From NCBI RefSeq assembly GCF_002440555.1, contig NZ_DJUR01000043.1, positions 57,316-121,315 on the forward strand: a stretch of 64,000 nucleotides of DNA, in the 5' to 3' direction. The notes under the pieces were generated by a model, which saw nothing but the letters and a program-made list of their open reading frames with translations, was not told the origin of the DNA and did no database searches. Numbering within the stretch: the first letter of the stretch is position 1; each line of letters opens with the position of its first letter. Position numbers and translations under genes: made by a program. Origin of the DNA: Aerococcus sp. UBA6277. GTDB lineage: Bacteria; Bacillota; Bacilli; Lactobacillales; Aerococcaceae. This document shows positions 1 through 10,248 of the stretch, one piece after another.

Positions 1-160
1 CTTCATGTTTTCTTTCTTTTTTAGCTTGCTTTTGATCCTTTTTAGCTTGCTTGCGGTCTTTTTTACTTTGTTTTTTTGCTTTTGCTTTATCTAAGGCATT
101 TATTTCTTTTTGTTTTTTGGCATTTGCTTGGGCTTTATTTTCATTAGATTCTATAGACAC
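1..160 (-). CDS. N-terminus of a Lys-rich protein (partial, runs off the window)
   Basis: Only the first 53 codons are present; the gene continues beyond base 1. It starts at GTG (158-160), 7 nt after an AAAGGAGGG ribosome binding site. The visible part is very basic and low in complexity: after about 10 residues it is an alternation of Lys, Ala, Gln and Glu with repeated KKDRKQAKKDQKQAKK-like blocks, which predicts a charged helix or coiled coil. Such tails often precede a membrane or cell-surface domain, but nothing visible identifies the family. It lies downstream of typA on the same strand, separated by a strong terminator and its own promoter. Real coding is well supported by the RBS and start; function is unknown. 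Confidence 0.6.
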   Translation of the reverse strand, partial: MSIESNENKAQANAKKQKEINALDKAKAKKQSKKDRKQAKKDQKQAKKERKHE

Positions 161-187
161 AATAGCCCTCCTTTATGGATTTTAAGT

Positions 188-257
188 GATGTTAAACATC
201 CGATGATTCTAGAAGTTAGCATAGGTATTTTTACCTATTACTCAGTAATCCATTATA
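188..257 (-). promoter_or_regulatory. Promoter and palindromes upstream of the partial Lys-rich gene
   Basis: On the minus strand TGCTATAAT (extended -10; TATAAT complement at 252-257) lies about 95 nt upstream of the GTG start. No good -35 is visible. Between promoter and start are two perfect dyads: ATAGGTA-TTTT-TACCTAT (221-238) and the 13-bp GATGTTAAACATC (188-200). They could be operators or leader hairpins. Confidence 0.45.
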
Positions 258-414
258 GCATAATCACCTAGTGCATTAGCGTAAACCTATTGCATTTTAT
301 AGAAAAATAAAAGAAGAAACTTAAGGCATATTTGTATTGTTTTACAGAAAGCCTTCAGCTTTCGCTTTATATATCATTACCTTGAAAGCATTCGTTACCA
401 ATCAACAAAAGTTG

Positions 415-449
415 TGTAAAAAAAGACGCAGACAGAAAGTCTACGTCTT
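415..449 (-). terminator. Intrinsic terminator of typA
   Basis: On the minus strand AAGACGTAGAC-TTTCT-GTCTGCGTCTT forms an 11-bp stem with one G-U pair, followed by seven T. It lies about 40 nt after the typA stop. Confidence 0.9.
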
Positions 450-487
450 AAAAAATTATTTAGGTACGCTATAGCGCATTAATTAAA

Positions 488-2323
488 TTAACCTAAGTTT
501 TTCTTTTTAGCTGCTTTTGCACGTTCAGATTCGTTTAAGATTGCTTTACGTAAACGAATGCTTTCTGGTGTTACTTCACAGTACTCATCTTCATCCATGA
601 ATTCTAATGATTCTTCAAGTGTCATTAGTTTCGGTGTTTTGATTGAAGCTGTTTGGTCTTTGTTTGAAGAACGAACGTTAGTTAAGTTTTTAGAACGGAT
701 AATGTTTACAACAATATCTTTTTCACGTGTACTTTCACCAACAATCATACCACCGTATACTTGTGTACCTGGGTTAACAAAGATTGTACCACGGTCCTCA
801 ACTTGCATGATTCCGTAAGTAGTTGCTTTACCAGTATCAGTTGATACTAAGGCACCGTTACGACGACCACCGATTGGTTCGTTGATGTATGGTGCGTAGT
901 GGTCAAATGTATGGTTCAAGATACCGTAACCATGTGTTAATGACATGAAGTAAGTAGTGAAACCAATCATACCACGTGCTGGTACATGGTAAGTTAAACG
1001 AGTTGTACCTAGACCTGTAGAGATCATGTCTACCATAGTACCACGACGTTGGTTTAAGGCGTCGATAATTGAACCTTGGTATTCTTCAGGTGTATCGATT
1101 TGAACCAACTCGAATGGTTCAGATTTCACACCGTCGATGTCACGGATAATAACTTCTGGACGAGATACTTGTAACTCGTAACCTTCACGACGCATGTTTT
1201 CAATCAAGATAGATAAGTGAAGCTCACCACGACCTGAAACAATCCATGCATCCGGAGATTCCGTATTGTCTACACGTAATGAAACGTCAGTATGTAATTC
1301 GTAACGTAAACGTTCTTCAAGTTTACGAGAAGTTACGTGTTTACCCTCTTGGCCTGCAAATGGTGAATCGTTTGTTAAGAAAGTCATTTGTAATGTTGGT
1401 TCATCAATACGTAATGGCTCTAAAGCCTCTTTGATGCTCGAATCTACAACTGTCTCCCCAACGAAAATATCTTCCATACCAGAAACGGCAATCAGTTCTC
1501 CGGCTTTCGCTTCGTTAATTTCAACACGTTCTAAACCTAAGAAACCGAATAATTTTGTTACACGGAAGTTTTTCTCAGTTCCGTCAAGCTTCATTAAGGT
1601 AACTTGGTCACCAACACGGATAGTACCGCGGAATACACGACCAATACCGATACGACCAACGTAGTCGTTATAGTCTAGTAACGATACTTGGAATTGTAAA
1701 CCTTCTTCAGAGTTATCAACTGGTGCTGGGATTTCTTCAAGAATTGTATCGAAGATTGGGTCCATTGTTTCTGATTGGTCAGCTGGATCGTCAGAAAGAC
1801 TTGAAGTACCACTTAAAGCTGAAGCGTATACTACTGGGAAGTCTAACATTTCATCGTCTGCACCTAATTCGATAAACAAGTCTAAAACTTCGTCTACAAC
1901 TTCTGATGGACGAGCTGCTGGTTTATCAATTTTGTTTACAACAACGATTGGTGTTAAGTTTGCTTCGAACGCTTTTTTCAATACAAAACGCGTTTGCGGC
2001 ATTGTACCTTCATAAGCATCTACAACTAAAACTACACCGTCTACCATTGTCATGATACGCTCAACCTCACCACCGAAGTCCGCATGTCCTGGAGTATCCA
2101 TGATGTTAATGTGGTGACCCTTGTAGTTTACAGCTGTATTCTTAGCTAGAATGGTGATACCACGTTCTTTCTCGATATCGTTAGAGTCCATTGCACGCTC
2201 ATCAATTTTTGTACGTTCATCTAAAGTATCTGATTGTTCCAACAATTGGTTAACCAAAGTAGTTTTACCGTGGTCAACGTGGGCAATGATTGCAACATTA
2301 CGAATATCTTCACGTTTTGCCAT
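488..2323 (-). CDS. typA: Ribosome-associated translational GTPase TypA/BipA
   Basis: A 611-aa EF-G-like GTPase that binds the ribosome and helps subunit assembly and growth under stress or cold. Visible GTPase motifs are AHVDHGKT (residues 14-21, P loop), RGITI (switch I), DTPGHADF (G3) and NKID (G4), followed by the domain II and EF-G III/V-like regions and the BipA-specific C-terminal domain. Length is typical. The longer frame beginning at 2341 is rejected because its first codons are the Shine-Dalgarno itself (TGGAGGAA); the ATG at 2321-2323 opens MAKREDIRN, the usual N-terminus. It lies downstream of the UPF0223-suhB pair and has its own promoter and a strong terminator. Confidence 0.97.
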   Translation of the reverse strand: MAKREDIRNVAIIAHVDHGKTTLVNQLLEQSDTLDERTKIDERAMDSNDIEKERGITILAKNTAVNYKGHHINIMDTPGHADFGGEVERIMTMVDGVVLVVDAYEGTMPQTRFVLKKAFEANLTPIVVVNKIDKPAARPSEVVDEVLDLFIELGADDEMLDFPVVYASALSGTSSLSDDPADQSETMDPIFDTILEEIPAPVDNSEEGLQFQVSLLDYNDYVGRIGIGRVFRGTIRVGDQVTLMKLDGTEKNFRVTKLFGFLGLERVEINEAKAGELIAVSGMEDIFVGETVVDSSIKEALEPLRIDEPTLQMTFLTNDSPFAGQEGKHVTSRKLEERLRYELHTDVSLRVDNTESPDAWIVSGRGELHLSILIENMRREGYELQVSRPEVIIRDIDGVKSEPFELVQIDTPEEYQGSIIDALNQRRGTMVDMISTGLGTTRLTYHVPARGMIGFTTYFMSLTHGYGILNHTFDHYAPYINEPIGGRRNGALVSTDTGKATTYGIMQVEDRGTIFVNPGTQVYGGMIVGESTREKDIVVNIIRSKNLTNVRSSNKDQTASIKTPKLMTLEESLEFMDEDEYCEVTPESIRLRKAILNESERAKAAKKKNLG

Positions 2324-2352
2324 TTTTAAAAATTCCTCCATTTATATAACAA

Positions 2353-2381
2353 ATACAAAATTTGTATCAATTATTTGTCAA
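2353..2381 (-). promoter_or_regulatory. Candidate typA promoter with overlapping palindrome
   Basis: On the minus strand TTGACA (2376-2381) is followed 17 nt later by a weak -10, TTGTAT (2353-2358). The -10 is embedded in the 15-bp odd palindrome ATACAAATTTTGTAT (2353-2367), which could bind a regulator. The -35 is perfect, the -10 poor. Confidence 0.45.
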
Positions 2382-2559
2382 GTTTATGAAACCGTTTTAC
2401 CCTAAAACCCCTAGTTATAAACTTTAACAAAGTTTCTCGTAATAAAACCGCCATAATATCGTATCACTTATCAATTGAAATTACTAGTTTTTTCGATTAT
2501 GTCTACCAAATAAATCACAAAGTTCAAGCCCCTCTTGATATGAAAAGTACAATGCTTGC

Positions 2560-3339
2560 TTATCTTGAACCCTTCAAATTTTCAATCATTCGTCGGTATG
2601 CTGACGGGTAGGCTGCTAATACCCGATTTCGGTTCAACAAATCAACCGGTTCGCCAGTAAATTGCGACACTTTAATGCCCACTTCGTTTGCCAAGACTTG
2701 GCCGGCAGCAATGTCCCAGGGTTGCAGCCTTGGTGATACGTAAGCGGCGATTTCACCCTTCAATAAGGCAATAATTTCAATGCCCGCTGACCCATAAATG
2801 CGAAGACCCATTGATTCTTTGACTAGTTCTTGTACTTTATAAGCGTCAGTCATGACCATGCCCCCATTGACCGCGATCAAGGAGTCTTTTAGGATTTTGT
2901 CCTTGAATGGTGGTTGAAAGACTTGGCCATTTCGTTTAATCCCATGACCAGCGATGGCTTCAAAATAATCGTCATTCATCACGTCGTACACAACCCCTAG
3001 CTTTCCAATTCCGTCTTCGTAGTAAGCAGCCATGATGGCAAAGTGATTTTGCTGTAGGACAAAATTGGCTGTGCCATCGATGGGATCTACAATCCATACA
3101 CCGCCAGCCAGATTGGACGGGGTGTCACCCATTTTCTCCTCACCGATATAACGGTCGTCTGGAAAATTGGCTGCAATCTTGTTTCTAAATAGTAATTCAA
3201 CATCTTTATCTACGTTGGTAACCAGATCTTTTCGGTTGGATTTACTTTCTATTTCGATTTCACTATTCAGTTGGTCGTGGATATAGGTTGTTGCTTCTTC
3301 AACCCACTCTTTCACCAACGCTGCCCGCGCTTCTAACAT
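2560..3339 (-). CDS. suhB: Inositol monophosphatase family protein
   Basis: A 259-aa Mg-dependent phosphatase of the IMPase/FBPase fold. The three metal-binding motifs are present: GEEKM (residues 66-70), DPIDGTANF (85-93) and WDIAAG (near 208). The cellular substrate (inositol-1-phosphate, NADP or another phosphate ester) cannot be read from the sequence. The ATG follows AGGAGG by 7 nt. It sits 45 nt downstream of a UPF0223 gene; the same pairing (yktA region with yktC/suhB) is known from Bacillus, so the two are probably cotranscribed. There is no convincing terminator before typA, only a long-loop GTTCAAG/CTTGAAC repeat near the stop codon. Confidence 0.93.
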   Translation of the reverse strand: MLEARAALVKEWVEEATTYIHDQLNSEIEIESKSNRKDLVTNVDKDVELLFRNKIAANFPDDRYIGEEKMGDTPSNLAGGVWIVDPIDGTANFVLQQNHFAIMAAYYEDGIGKLGVVYDVMNDDYFEAIAGHGIKRNGQVFQPPFKDKILKDSLIAVNGGMVMTDAYKVQELVKESMGLRIYGSAGIEIIALLKGEIAAYVSPRLQPWDIAAGQVLANEVGIKVSQFTGEPVDLLNRNRVLAAYPSAYRRMIENLKGSR

Positions 3340-3384
3340 TTACATGCCTCCTACTTCACCCTTTAATGATTCAACTTGTTCGCC

Positions 3385-3660
3385 TTACGGCATTGAAATG
3401 GTTTTTGCTTCCGAATTTCTTGCTTTTTTGATGGTGCCATAAAGCTGATAACCAGAAATTTTCTCAAAACTGTTGCCTAACTGTTTTTCTTCCATCTTAC
3501 TTGGGACAACTTCCTTAAATGCTTTATACCGGTTCAGTAATTCCTCACGGTTGATGCTTGATTCATACGCTTGCTCCAAGCCGTTCCACATCTTCACTAC
3601 TGTCGCCATTTCCTGACTGGTCCAATCCAAATCGATTGGATATTGGTAATTGTTAGACAT
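3385..3660 (-). CDS. UPF0223 family protein (YktA-like)
   Basis: A 91-aa soluble protein matching the UPF0223 (YktA) family in length and pattern: an N-terminal YPIDLDWT motif, a central helical part with EVVPSKMEEKQL, and a basic C-terminus around YQLYGTIKKAR. No enzymatic function is established for this family. The ATG follows GGAGG by 6 nt. It is the first gene of a probable two-gene unit with suhB, with a TATAAT box about 30 nt upstream. Confidence 0.88.
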   Translation of the reverse strand: MSNNYQYPIDLDWTSQEMATVVKMWNGLEQAYESSINREELLNRYKAFKEVVPSKMEEKQLGNSFEKISGYQLYGTIKKARNSEAKTISMP

Positions 3661-3689
3661 CGTATTCCTCCGCTTTCGTTTTCATATTT

Positions 3690-3695
3690 ATTATA
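3690..3695 (-). promoter_or_regulatory. -10 box for the UPF0223-suhB unit
   Basis: Perfect TATAAT on the minus strand, about 30 nt before the UPF0223 ATG. No clear -35 at 16-18 nt spacing. The rest of the 310-nt gap to pdhD (3661-3970) holds only this and the pdh terminator. Confidence 0.5.
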
Positions 3696-3892
3696 GCGGA
3701 AAATATGTAAAAGAGATAACTTAGCCATCAGTTTTTCAAGTTTTCACTGTTCTTTAATTTTCAATTGATAAAGTTGCCGATATACAGCTTGCGCAAACTT
3801 TATAAGACTATATATGGAAAAAAGTGCTGTCTTTAGAATACTACCGCCTTTTTCAAAATATAATACTGATAAAACTCATTTGGTATAAAGTC

Positions 3893-3935
3893 AAAAAAAT
3901 ACCCCGCGTAAGTCAAACTTACACGGGATTTTTTC
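3893..3935. terminator. Bidirectional terminator after the pdh operon
   Basis: CCCGCGTAAG-TCAAA-CTTACACGGG (3903-3927) forms a 10-bp stem with one imperfect pair. T runs follow on both strands, so it can end the minus-strand pdh transcript and also block plus-strand read-through. Confidence 0.9.
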
Positions 3936-3970
3936 GTCTGAATATTCAAATTATGACTTATTAAAATAGA

Positions 3971-5383
3971 CTACATGTGAATTGGCATACCTAATAATCC
4001 TTCAGCTGCATCCATTACAGCTTCTGATAAAGTTGGGTGGCCATGAATTGTTAAAGCGATGTCTTCTGCGTTCATGCCTGCTTCGATTGCTAAGCCAACT
4101 TCAGCCATAACGTCTGAAGCAGAGATACCAACCATTTGCGCACCAACTAATACGTCATCTTCTTTAGTCGCTACTAAGCGGATGAAACCTTGGCCAGCAT
4201 TTAATGATAATGCACGACCGTTACCCGCTAATGGGAATTTCACAGTTTTCACATCTAAACCTTGATTTTTTGCTTCTTTTTCAGTTAATCCATAAGAAGC
4301 TAATTCAGGTGTAGTGTAAGCTACAGATGGCATCACTTTGTAATCGATAGCTGCTGGTTTACCAGAGATTGCTTCTGCAGCAATCTTACCTTCGTAAGAT
4401 GCTTTATGCGCTAAAGCAGCACCAGGTGTGATATCACCGATTGCGAAGAAGTTTTTCACAGAAGTACGGCCTTGATTATCAACTTTTACTAAACCTCGTT
4501 CTGTTAATTCAACCCCGATTGCTTCTAACCCTAAATCTGCTGTATTCGCACGACGACCAACAGATACTAATACATAGTCAGCAGTGATTTCTTTAGCTTC
4601 ACCTTTCACTTCGTATTTAACTGTTACTGAGTCACCATTGTCTACAGCTTCTTTCGCCATCGCGTTGACAGTTGTTGCGATACCGATGTTCTTCATTTCT
4701 TTTTCTACAACTTTTACCATATCTTTTTCAAATGTTGGTAATAATTGAGGAGAACCTTCTAAGATTGTTACCTTAGAGCCTAGGTTAGCGTATGCCATAC
4801 CTAATTCAGAACCAATAACCCCACCACCGATAACAACTAAGCTTTCAGGAACTTCTTCAAAGTTTAAAGCCCCTGTTGAATCTACAACACGACCACCAAA
4901 TTTGAATCCAGGGATTTGAATTGGTGTAGAACCTGTTGCAACGATTGCGTTGTTGAATGAGTATAATTGGTGAGAATCATCGTCACCCATTACAGTAAAT
5001 TCATTCTCGTTGTTGAAGTAAGCTTCACCACGGATGATCTCAACTTTGTTCTTTTTAAGTAACATCTCAACACCAGAAGTTAATGTATTGACTACTGTAT
5101 TGTTCTTCCAGTCTTGTGTTTGCGCGAAGTCTAATTTAACGTCACCAGAAGTTATACCAAAGACAGCGTCGCCACCTTTAGCGTTATGGTAAGCATGACC
5201 AGCTTGGATCAAGGCTTTAGATGGAATACATCCAACGTTTAAGCAAACACCACCGATAAACTCACGTTCAACGATAGCTACTTTTTGCCCCAATTGTGCG
5301 GCACGGATGGCAGCTACATAGCCACCAGGTCCAGAACCAACAACAACTGTATCTAATTCAATTGCGAATGCGCCTACTACCAT
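3971..5383 (-). CDS. pdhD: Dihydrolipoyl dehydrogenase, E3 of pyruvate dehydrogenase
   Basis: A 470-aa flavoprotein disulfide reductase that reoxidises the lipoyl groups of E2 and reduces NAD+. The FAD-binding GSGPGG is at residues 16-21, the redox disulfide CLNVGC at 47-52, the NAD-binding [10 protein letters not shown] near 180, and the C-terminal HGHPTLSE (His449, Glu454) supplies the dimer active-site base. It starts 7 nt after the pdhC stop, so it is the last gene of the pdhABCD operon, before a strong terminator. Its start, [16 protein letters not shown], matches the family. Confidence 0.97.
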   Translation of the reverse strand: MVVGAFAIELDTVVVGSGPGGYVAAIRAAQLGQKVAIVEREFIGGVCLNVGCIPSKALIQAGHAYHNAKGGDAVFGITSGDVKLDFAQTQDWKNNTVVNTLTSGVEMLLKKNKVEIIRGEAYFNNENEFTVMGDDDSHQLYSFNNAIVATGSTPIQIPGFKFGGRVVDSTGALNFEEVPESLVVIGGGVIGSELGMAYANLGSKVTILEGSPQLLPTFEKDMVKVVEKEMKNIGIATTVNAMAKEAVDNGDSVTVKYEVKGEAKEITADYVLVSVGRRANTADLGLEAIGVELTERGLVKVDNQGRTSVKNFFAIGDITPGAALAHKASYEGKIAAEAISGKPAAIDYKVMPSVAYTTPELASYGLTEKEAKNQGLDVKTVKFPLAGNGRALSLNAGQGFIRLVATKEDDVLVGAQMVGISASDVMAEVGLAIEAGMNAEDIALTIHGHPTLSEAVMDAAEGLLGMPIHM

Positions 5384-5390
5384 TCTAAAA

Positions 5391-7040
5391 TCATCCTTCC
5401 ATTAATAATAATTCAGGGTCAGCCATTAAACGAGCGATTTCATTAAGCGCTTGTTGACCAGTAGCACCATCAACGATACGGTGGTCAAATGTTAATGATA
5501 ATTTCAATACGCGACCAGCAACAACTTCACCATCAGCGTTAACTACTGGTTCAGATTTGATTGCACCGAAACCTAAGATCGCTGTTTCTGGGTAGTTTAA
5601 GATTGGTGTAAAGAATTCTCCACCAACAGAACCGATGTTAGAAATAGAAACTGTACCGTCAGCCATCTCTGGACCTTTAAGTTCGCCAGCGTGTGCTTTA
5701 GCAGCATTTTCGTTGATGATATCAGCGATATCAAACATTGAACGAGTGTCTGCATTCTTGATGTTTGGTACGTATAAACCAGCATCTGTATCTGTTGCGA
5801 TACCAATATTATAGTAATGTTTATGTACAAACTCTTGGCTTGCATCATCAACTGAGGCGTTTAATTGAGGGTATTTCTTAACTGCAGCAATTAAAGCTTT
5901 AACTGCGTATGGTAAGAATGTCAATTTAGTACCACGTTCAGCCGCAATGTTCTTAAACTTCTTACGGTGATCCCATAATTTAGAAACTTCAACGTCTTTG
6001 AACAATGTAACAGATGGTGCTGTATGGTTAGCAGTATCCATTGCTTTAGCGATTGCTTTACGCATTGGTGTCATCTTGATACGTTCTACGCGGTCTGAGT
6101 TGTCAGCAACTGCGTTAGCTTTCTTAGCAGGTTTAGCTGCTGGTGCTTCTGTTTTCGTTGCTGCTGGTGCAGTTTCAGTAGCAGATACTTCAGGTGCAAC
6201 AGTTGCTGCGCCGTTAAAGTTGGCAACATCTTCACGTAAGACGCGACCATTTTTACCAGTACCAGCAACAGCTGTAATGTCAACACCTTGCTCACGAGCA
6301 AATTGACGTACAGAAGGCATTGCTAATACGCGTTTGTTAGGATCTGAAGCAACTGGTACGTTACCAGCTGATGCGTTTGTAGATACGCCAGCTGCTGGAT
6401 CTGCCGCTTTAGTTTCTTGTGCAGGTGATTCTGGAGTAGAGACTGGTGCTGATGCTTCTGAGCTATGACCAGGTGCATCAATTTCAGCTAATACATCACC
6501 AACGTTAGCAACTGTTCCAGCTTCCACTAAGATACGAACGATCTTACCTGTTACAGGAGAAGCTACTTCTTCAACTGATTTATCGTTTTGGATTTCAACT
6601 AATGAATCTTCTTCATTTACTTCGTCGCCTTCAGCAACCAACCAAGAAACGATTTCACCTTCAGCCATACCTTCACCAACGTCTGGTAAAGTGAATTGGT
6701 ATACGCCGCCACCTGTTGCAGGTGCAACTGGTGCTTCCGCTGCTGGTGCAGGTGCTGCAGCTTCTTCTGCAGGTGCTGATGCAGCTGCGTTGTCTTCTAA
6801 TCCTTCACCTTCAAAAGTGATTAATGGTGTACCAACAATGGCAACATCACCTTCACTGTAATGTAATTCAGTTACCTTACCTGAAACTGGTGAGTAAATT
6901 TCTTCTACTGATTTATCGTTTTGGATTTCAACGATTGGATCTTCTTCGTTGACTTGGTCGCCTACAGCTACTAGCCATGAAACGATTTCGCCTTCCGCCA
7001 TACCTTCGCCGACATCTGGTAAATTAAATACAAAGGCCAT
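5391..7040 (-). CDS. pdhC: Dihydrolipoyllysine acetyltransferase, E2 of pyruvate dehydrogenase (two lipoyl domains)
   Basis: A 549-aa core subunit of the PDH complex that transfers acetyl groups to CoA. Domain order: lipoyl domain 1 (residues 2-76, lipoyl Lys43 in NDKS), an Ala/Pro-rich flexible linker (85-111), lipoyl domain 2 (about 114-187, Lys154), a second linker, an E1/E3 peripheral-binding domain around 240-275 ([15 protein letters not shown]), another Ala-rich linker, and the catalytic domain ending in the acyltransferase motif DHRIVDG (519-525). The two lipoyl domains are nearly identical over [19 protein letters not shown], a recent or homogenised duplication. Third gene of the operon, separated from pdhB by 92 nt containing a GC-rich hairpin. 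Confidence 0.97.
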   Translation of the reverse strand: MAFVFNLPDVGEGMAEGEIVSWLVAVGDQVNEEDPIVEIQNDKSVEEIYSPVSGKVTELHYSEGDVAIVGTPLITFEGEGLEDNAAASAPAEEAAAPAPAAEAPVAPATGGGVYQFTLPDVGEGMAEGEIVSWLVAEGDEVNEEDSLVEIQNDKSVEEVASPVTGKIVRILVEAGTVANVGDVLAEIDAPGHSSEASAPVSTPESPAQETKAADPAAGVSTNASAGNVPVASDPNKRVLAMPSVRQFAREQGVDITAVAGTGKNGRVLREDVANFNGAATVAPEVSATETAPAATKTEAPAAKPAKKANAVADNSDRVERIKMTPMRKAIAKAMDTANHTAPSVTLFKDVEVSKLWDHRKKFKNIAAERGTKLTFLPYAVKALIAAVKKYPQLNASVDDASQEFVHKHYYNIGIATDTDAGLYVPNIKNADTRSMFDIADIINENAAKAHAGELKGPEMADGTVSISNIGSVGGEFFTPILNYPETAILGFGAIKSEPVVNADGEVVAGRVLKLSLTFDHRIVDGATGQQALNEIARLMADPELLLMEG

Positions 7041-7097
7041 ATTTGTTATTCATCCCTTCTAATTTGAGCTTAAAGTTTATATTTTAACAAGTAATAA

Positions 7098-7127
7098 AGG
7101 GGGCTGTGACATCAGTGTCACGCCCCT
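7098..7127. other. Intra-operon hairpin between pdhB and pdhC
   Basis: AGGGG and CCCCT arms with an inner GTGAC/GTCAC stem and two small bulges, 6 nt downstream of the pdhB stop. There is no good T run on the minus strand, so a processing, stabilising or partial-termination element is more likely than a full terminator. Confidence 0.5.
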
Positions 7128-7132
7128 AATTA

Positions 7133-8110
7133 CTATTTACCTGTAATTTCGTTAGCAGCCGCAACAATATCAGTTGCATTTGGCAACCAAGCATTTTCAG
7201 CCATACCAAATGGGAAAACTGTATCAGGCGCAGCTACAACTTTAATAGGTTCTTCTAGAGATAAAATGCTACGTTGAGAAATTTCTGAAGCCACTTTATC
7301 GGCAACACCTGCTTGACGTTGTGCTTCTTGTACGATTACTACGCGACCAGTTTTTTCAACTGATTTTGTAATTGTTTCCATATCTATTGGAGAAATTGTA
7401 CGTAAGTCAACGATTTCAGCAGAAACGCCATTTTTACCTAATTCTTCAGCCGCTTTGATTGCTTCACGAACCATGTAGCCATAAGCAATGATTGTTACAT
7501 CAGAACCTTCTTGAACTAGGTTAGCTTTACCAATTTCTAACTCGTATTGTTCTTCAGGAACTTCTTCACGGAATGAACGGTAAAGTTTCATATGTTCTAA
7601 GAATAATACTGGGTCGTTATCACGAATAGCAGCTGTTAATAAACCTTTTGCATCGCGTGGGTTTGATGGAATAACAACTTTCAAGCCAGGTGTCTGTGCC
7701 ATTAGACCTTCAAATGAGTCCGCATGCATTTCTGGTGTATGCACACCACCACCAAATGGTGAACGGATAGTGATAGGTAAGTTACGTGTTTGGCCCATAC
7801 GGAAACGTGTACGGTTCATTTGACCAGCAATTGAGTCAAATACTTCAAATACGAAACCGAAGAATTGGATTTCCATTACTGGACGGAATCCATGTAGTGC
7901 CATACCAATCGCCATACCACCGATAGCTGATTCAGATAATGGTGTATCGCTTAAACGTTCTTCACCATATTTATCGAATAAACCTTTAGTAGCACGGAAA
8001 ACCCCACCGTTTTTACCAACGTCTTCACCAAAAATATATACTTTTTCATCACGAGCCATTTCTTGGTCTAGCGCTTCAGTGATTGCTTCGATCATTGTTA
8101 AGTTAGCCAT
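7133..8110 (-). CDS. pdhB: Pyruvate dehydrogenase E1 component, beta subunit
   Basis: A 325-aa transketolase-like beta subunit; with PdhA it forms the TPP-dependent E1 that decarboxylates pyruvate and acetylates lipoyl-E2. Family landmarks include [13 protein letters not shown] at the N-terminus, [17 protein letters not shown], the [11 protein letters not shown] stretch with the conserved Glu that activates TPP, and a C-terminal transketolase domain ending in [12 protein letters not shown]. It starts 2 nt after the pdhA stop, indicating translational coupling. Confidence 0.97.
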   Translation of the reverse strand: MANLTMIEAITEALDQEMARDEKVYIFGEDVGKNGGVFRATKGLFDKYGEERLSDTPLSESAIGGMAIGMALHGFRPVMEIQFFGFVFEVFDSIAGQMNRTRFRMGQTRNLPITIRSPFGGGVHTPEMHADSFEGLMAQTPGLKVVIPSNPRDAKGLLTAAIRDNDPVLFLEHMKLYRSFREEVPEEQYELEIGKANLVQEGSDVTIIAYGYMVREAIKAAEELGKNGVSAEIVDLRTISPIDMETITKSVEKTGRVVIVQEAQRQAGVADKVASEISQRSILSLEEPIKVVAAPDTVFPFGMAENAWLPNATDIVAAANEITGK

Positions 8111-8112
8111 AA

Positions 8113-9261
<1,149 letters not shown>

Positions 9262-9307
9262 TCATCTGTGTCATTTTATTTACCTTACTGATTTACTTTA
9301 TCAAATC

Positions 9308-9360
9308 ATGTGAACCTTTTCAATCTTTTCGCAATTTTTGCAACAAAATCTATTATAATA
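9308..9360 (-). promoter_or_regulatory. pdh operon upstream region: TATAAT box and cre-like site
   Basis: A minus-strand TATAAT lies within 9351-9360 and a cre-like sequence ATGTGAACCTTTTCAA at 9308-9323. The latter fits the WTGNNARCGNWWWCAW catabolite-response consensus at all but one position (the central CG reads CC). Placed between promoter and pdhA, it could mediate CcpA control; this is an inference. No strong -35 was found. The 389-nt gap also holds the def promoter. Confidence 0.35.
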
Positions 9361-9546
9361 CAGAAACTATCAAAAGAAAACCCTTCCATTGTTAATTTTA
9401 TAGCAAATTTAATCTTTTACCACAACCAAGCCATTTTCGATTAAATAGAAATAGATTGTTTTATAAGTGTTTCTTAAACTGTACTAGTAATATTTGAACT
9501 TCTGTTTCATATAGTGAATTTATTAACTTAGTATCGTATTTTTGCA

Positions 9547-9575
9547 TTCAAAGTCTTTTTATGAGAAAATATATT
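9547..9575 (+). promoter_or_regulatory. Candidate def promoter
   Basis: TTCAAA (9547-9552), 17-nt spacer, TATATT (9570-9575). The start site would lie about 25 nt before the def ATG. Confidence 0.45.
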
Positions 9576-9605
9576 AGTTATGATAGAAGAAAAGGAGTTG
9601 TTCAG

Positions 9606-10178
9606 ATGATTACTATGGAAGACATTATTCGCGAAGGACATCCTACCTTACGAAAGAAAGCTGAAAAAATTACTTTCCCAGTTTCTGATGAAATTCGTCA
9701 GTTAGCTGATGATATGATGGAATTTTTACGCAATAGCCAAGATGAAGAATTAGCTGAAAAATATGGTTTACGTGGTGGTGTTGGGATTGCTGCGCCACAA
9801 CTAGATGTATCTATTCAAATGACTGCCCTATTAGTGCCCGACTTGGTGGATCCAGAAAATGCCGAGCCATTATTAAACGGTGTATTCTTAAATCCACGCG
9901 TTGTCAGCCATTCTGTTGAAGGTGTTTGTCTTCGTGAAGGTGAAGGTTGTTTATCTGTTGATCGCGACGTACCAGGTTATGTCCCTCGTCACGCCCGCAT
10001 TACAGTTACTTATAACGATATTGACGGTAACGAATATAAGAAACGTTTCTCTGGCTACCCAGCCATCGTATTGCAACATGAAATTGACCATTTAAATGGC
10101 ATCATGTTCTACGACCACATCAGTGAAGAAACACCATTCGCCCTTGACGAGCATACCCACTTGTTAGGCGACGAGTAA
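9606..10178 (+). CDS. def: Peptide deformylase
   Basis: A 190-aa metalloprotease that removes the formyl group from N-terminal formyl-Met of nascent proteins. The three active-site motifs are present: GVGIAAPQ (residues 58-65), EGCLS and QHEIDHLNG, the last two giving the Cys and two His metal ligands and the catalytic Glu. The long loops before EGCLS fit the Gram-positive type 2 enzyme. The start [13 protein letters not shown] follows AAAGGAG by 8 nt; the frame can be extended 15 codons upstream, but that extension contains the RBS. Monocistronic, ending in a terminator shared with coaBC. Confidence 0.96.
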   Translation: MITMEDIIREGHPTLRKKAEKITFPVSDEIRQLADDMMEFLRNSQDEELAEKYGLRGGVGIAAPQLDVSIQMTALLVPDLVDPENAEPLLNGVFLNPRVVSHSVEGVCLREGEGCLSVDRDVPGYVPRHARITVTYNDIDGNEYKKRFSGYPAIVLQHEIDHLNGIMFYDHISEETPFALDEHTHLLGDE

Positions 10179-10206
10179 TTTAAGATTAATTATTTACCTA
10201 TATATG

Positions 10207-10245
10207 AAAAATGATGTCGGATTTCGATTCCGGCATCATTTTTTT
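10207..10245. terminator. Bidirectional terminator between def and coaBC
   Basis: A 13-bp stem, AAATGATGTCGGA / TCCGGCATCATTT (10209-10241, one G-U), with a 7-nt loop and T runs on both strands. It separates convergent genes. Confidence 0.92.
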
Positions 10246-10248
10246 GCG

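Noticed and set aside
5998..6306. Open frames antisense to pdhC, and similar shadows over most long genes
   Set aside because: They lie fully opposite genes with clear family motifs and arise from codon bias (Ala/Val-rich strand).
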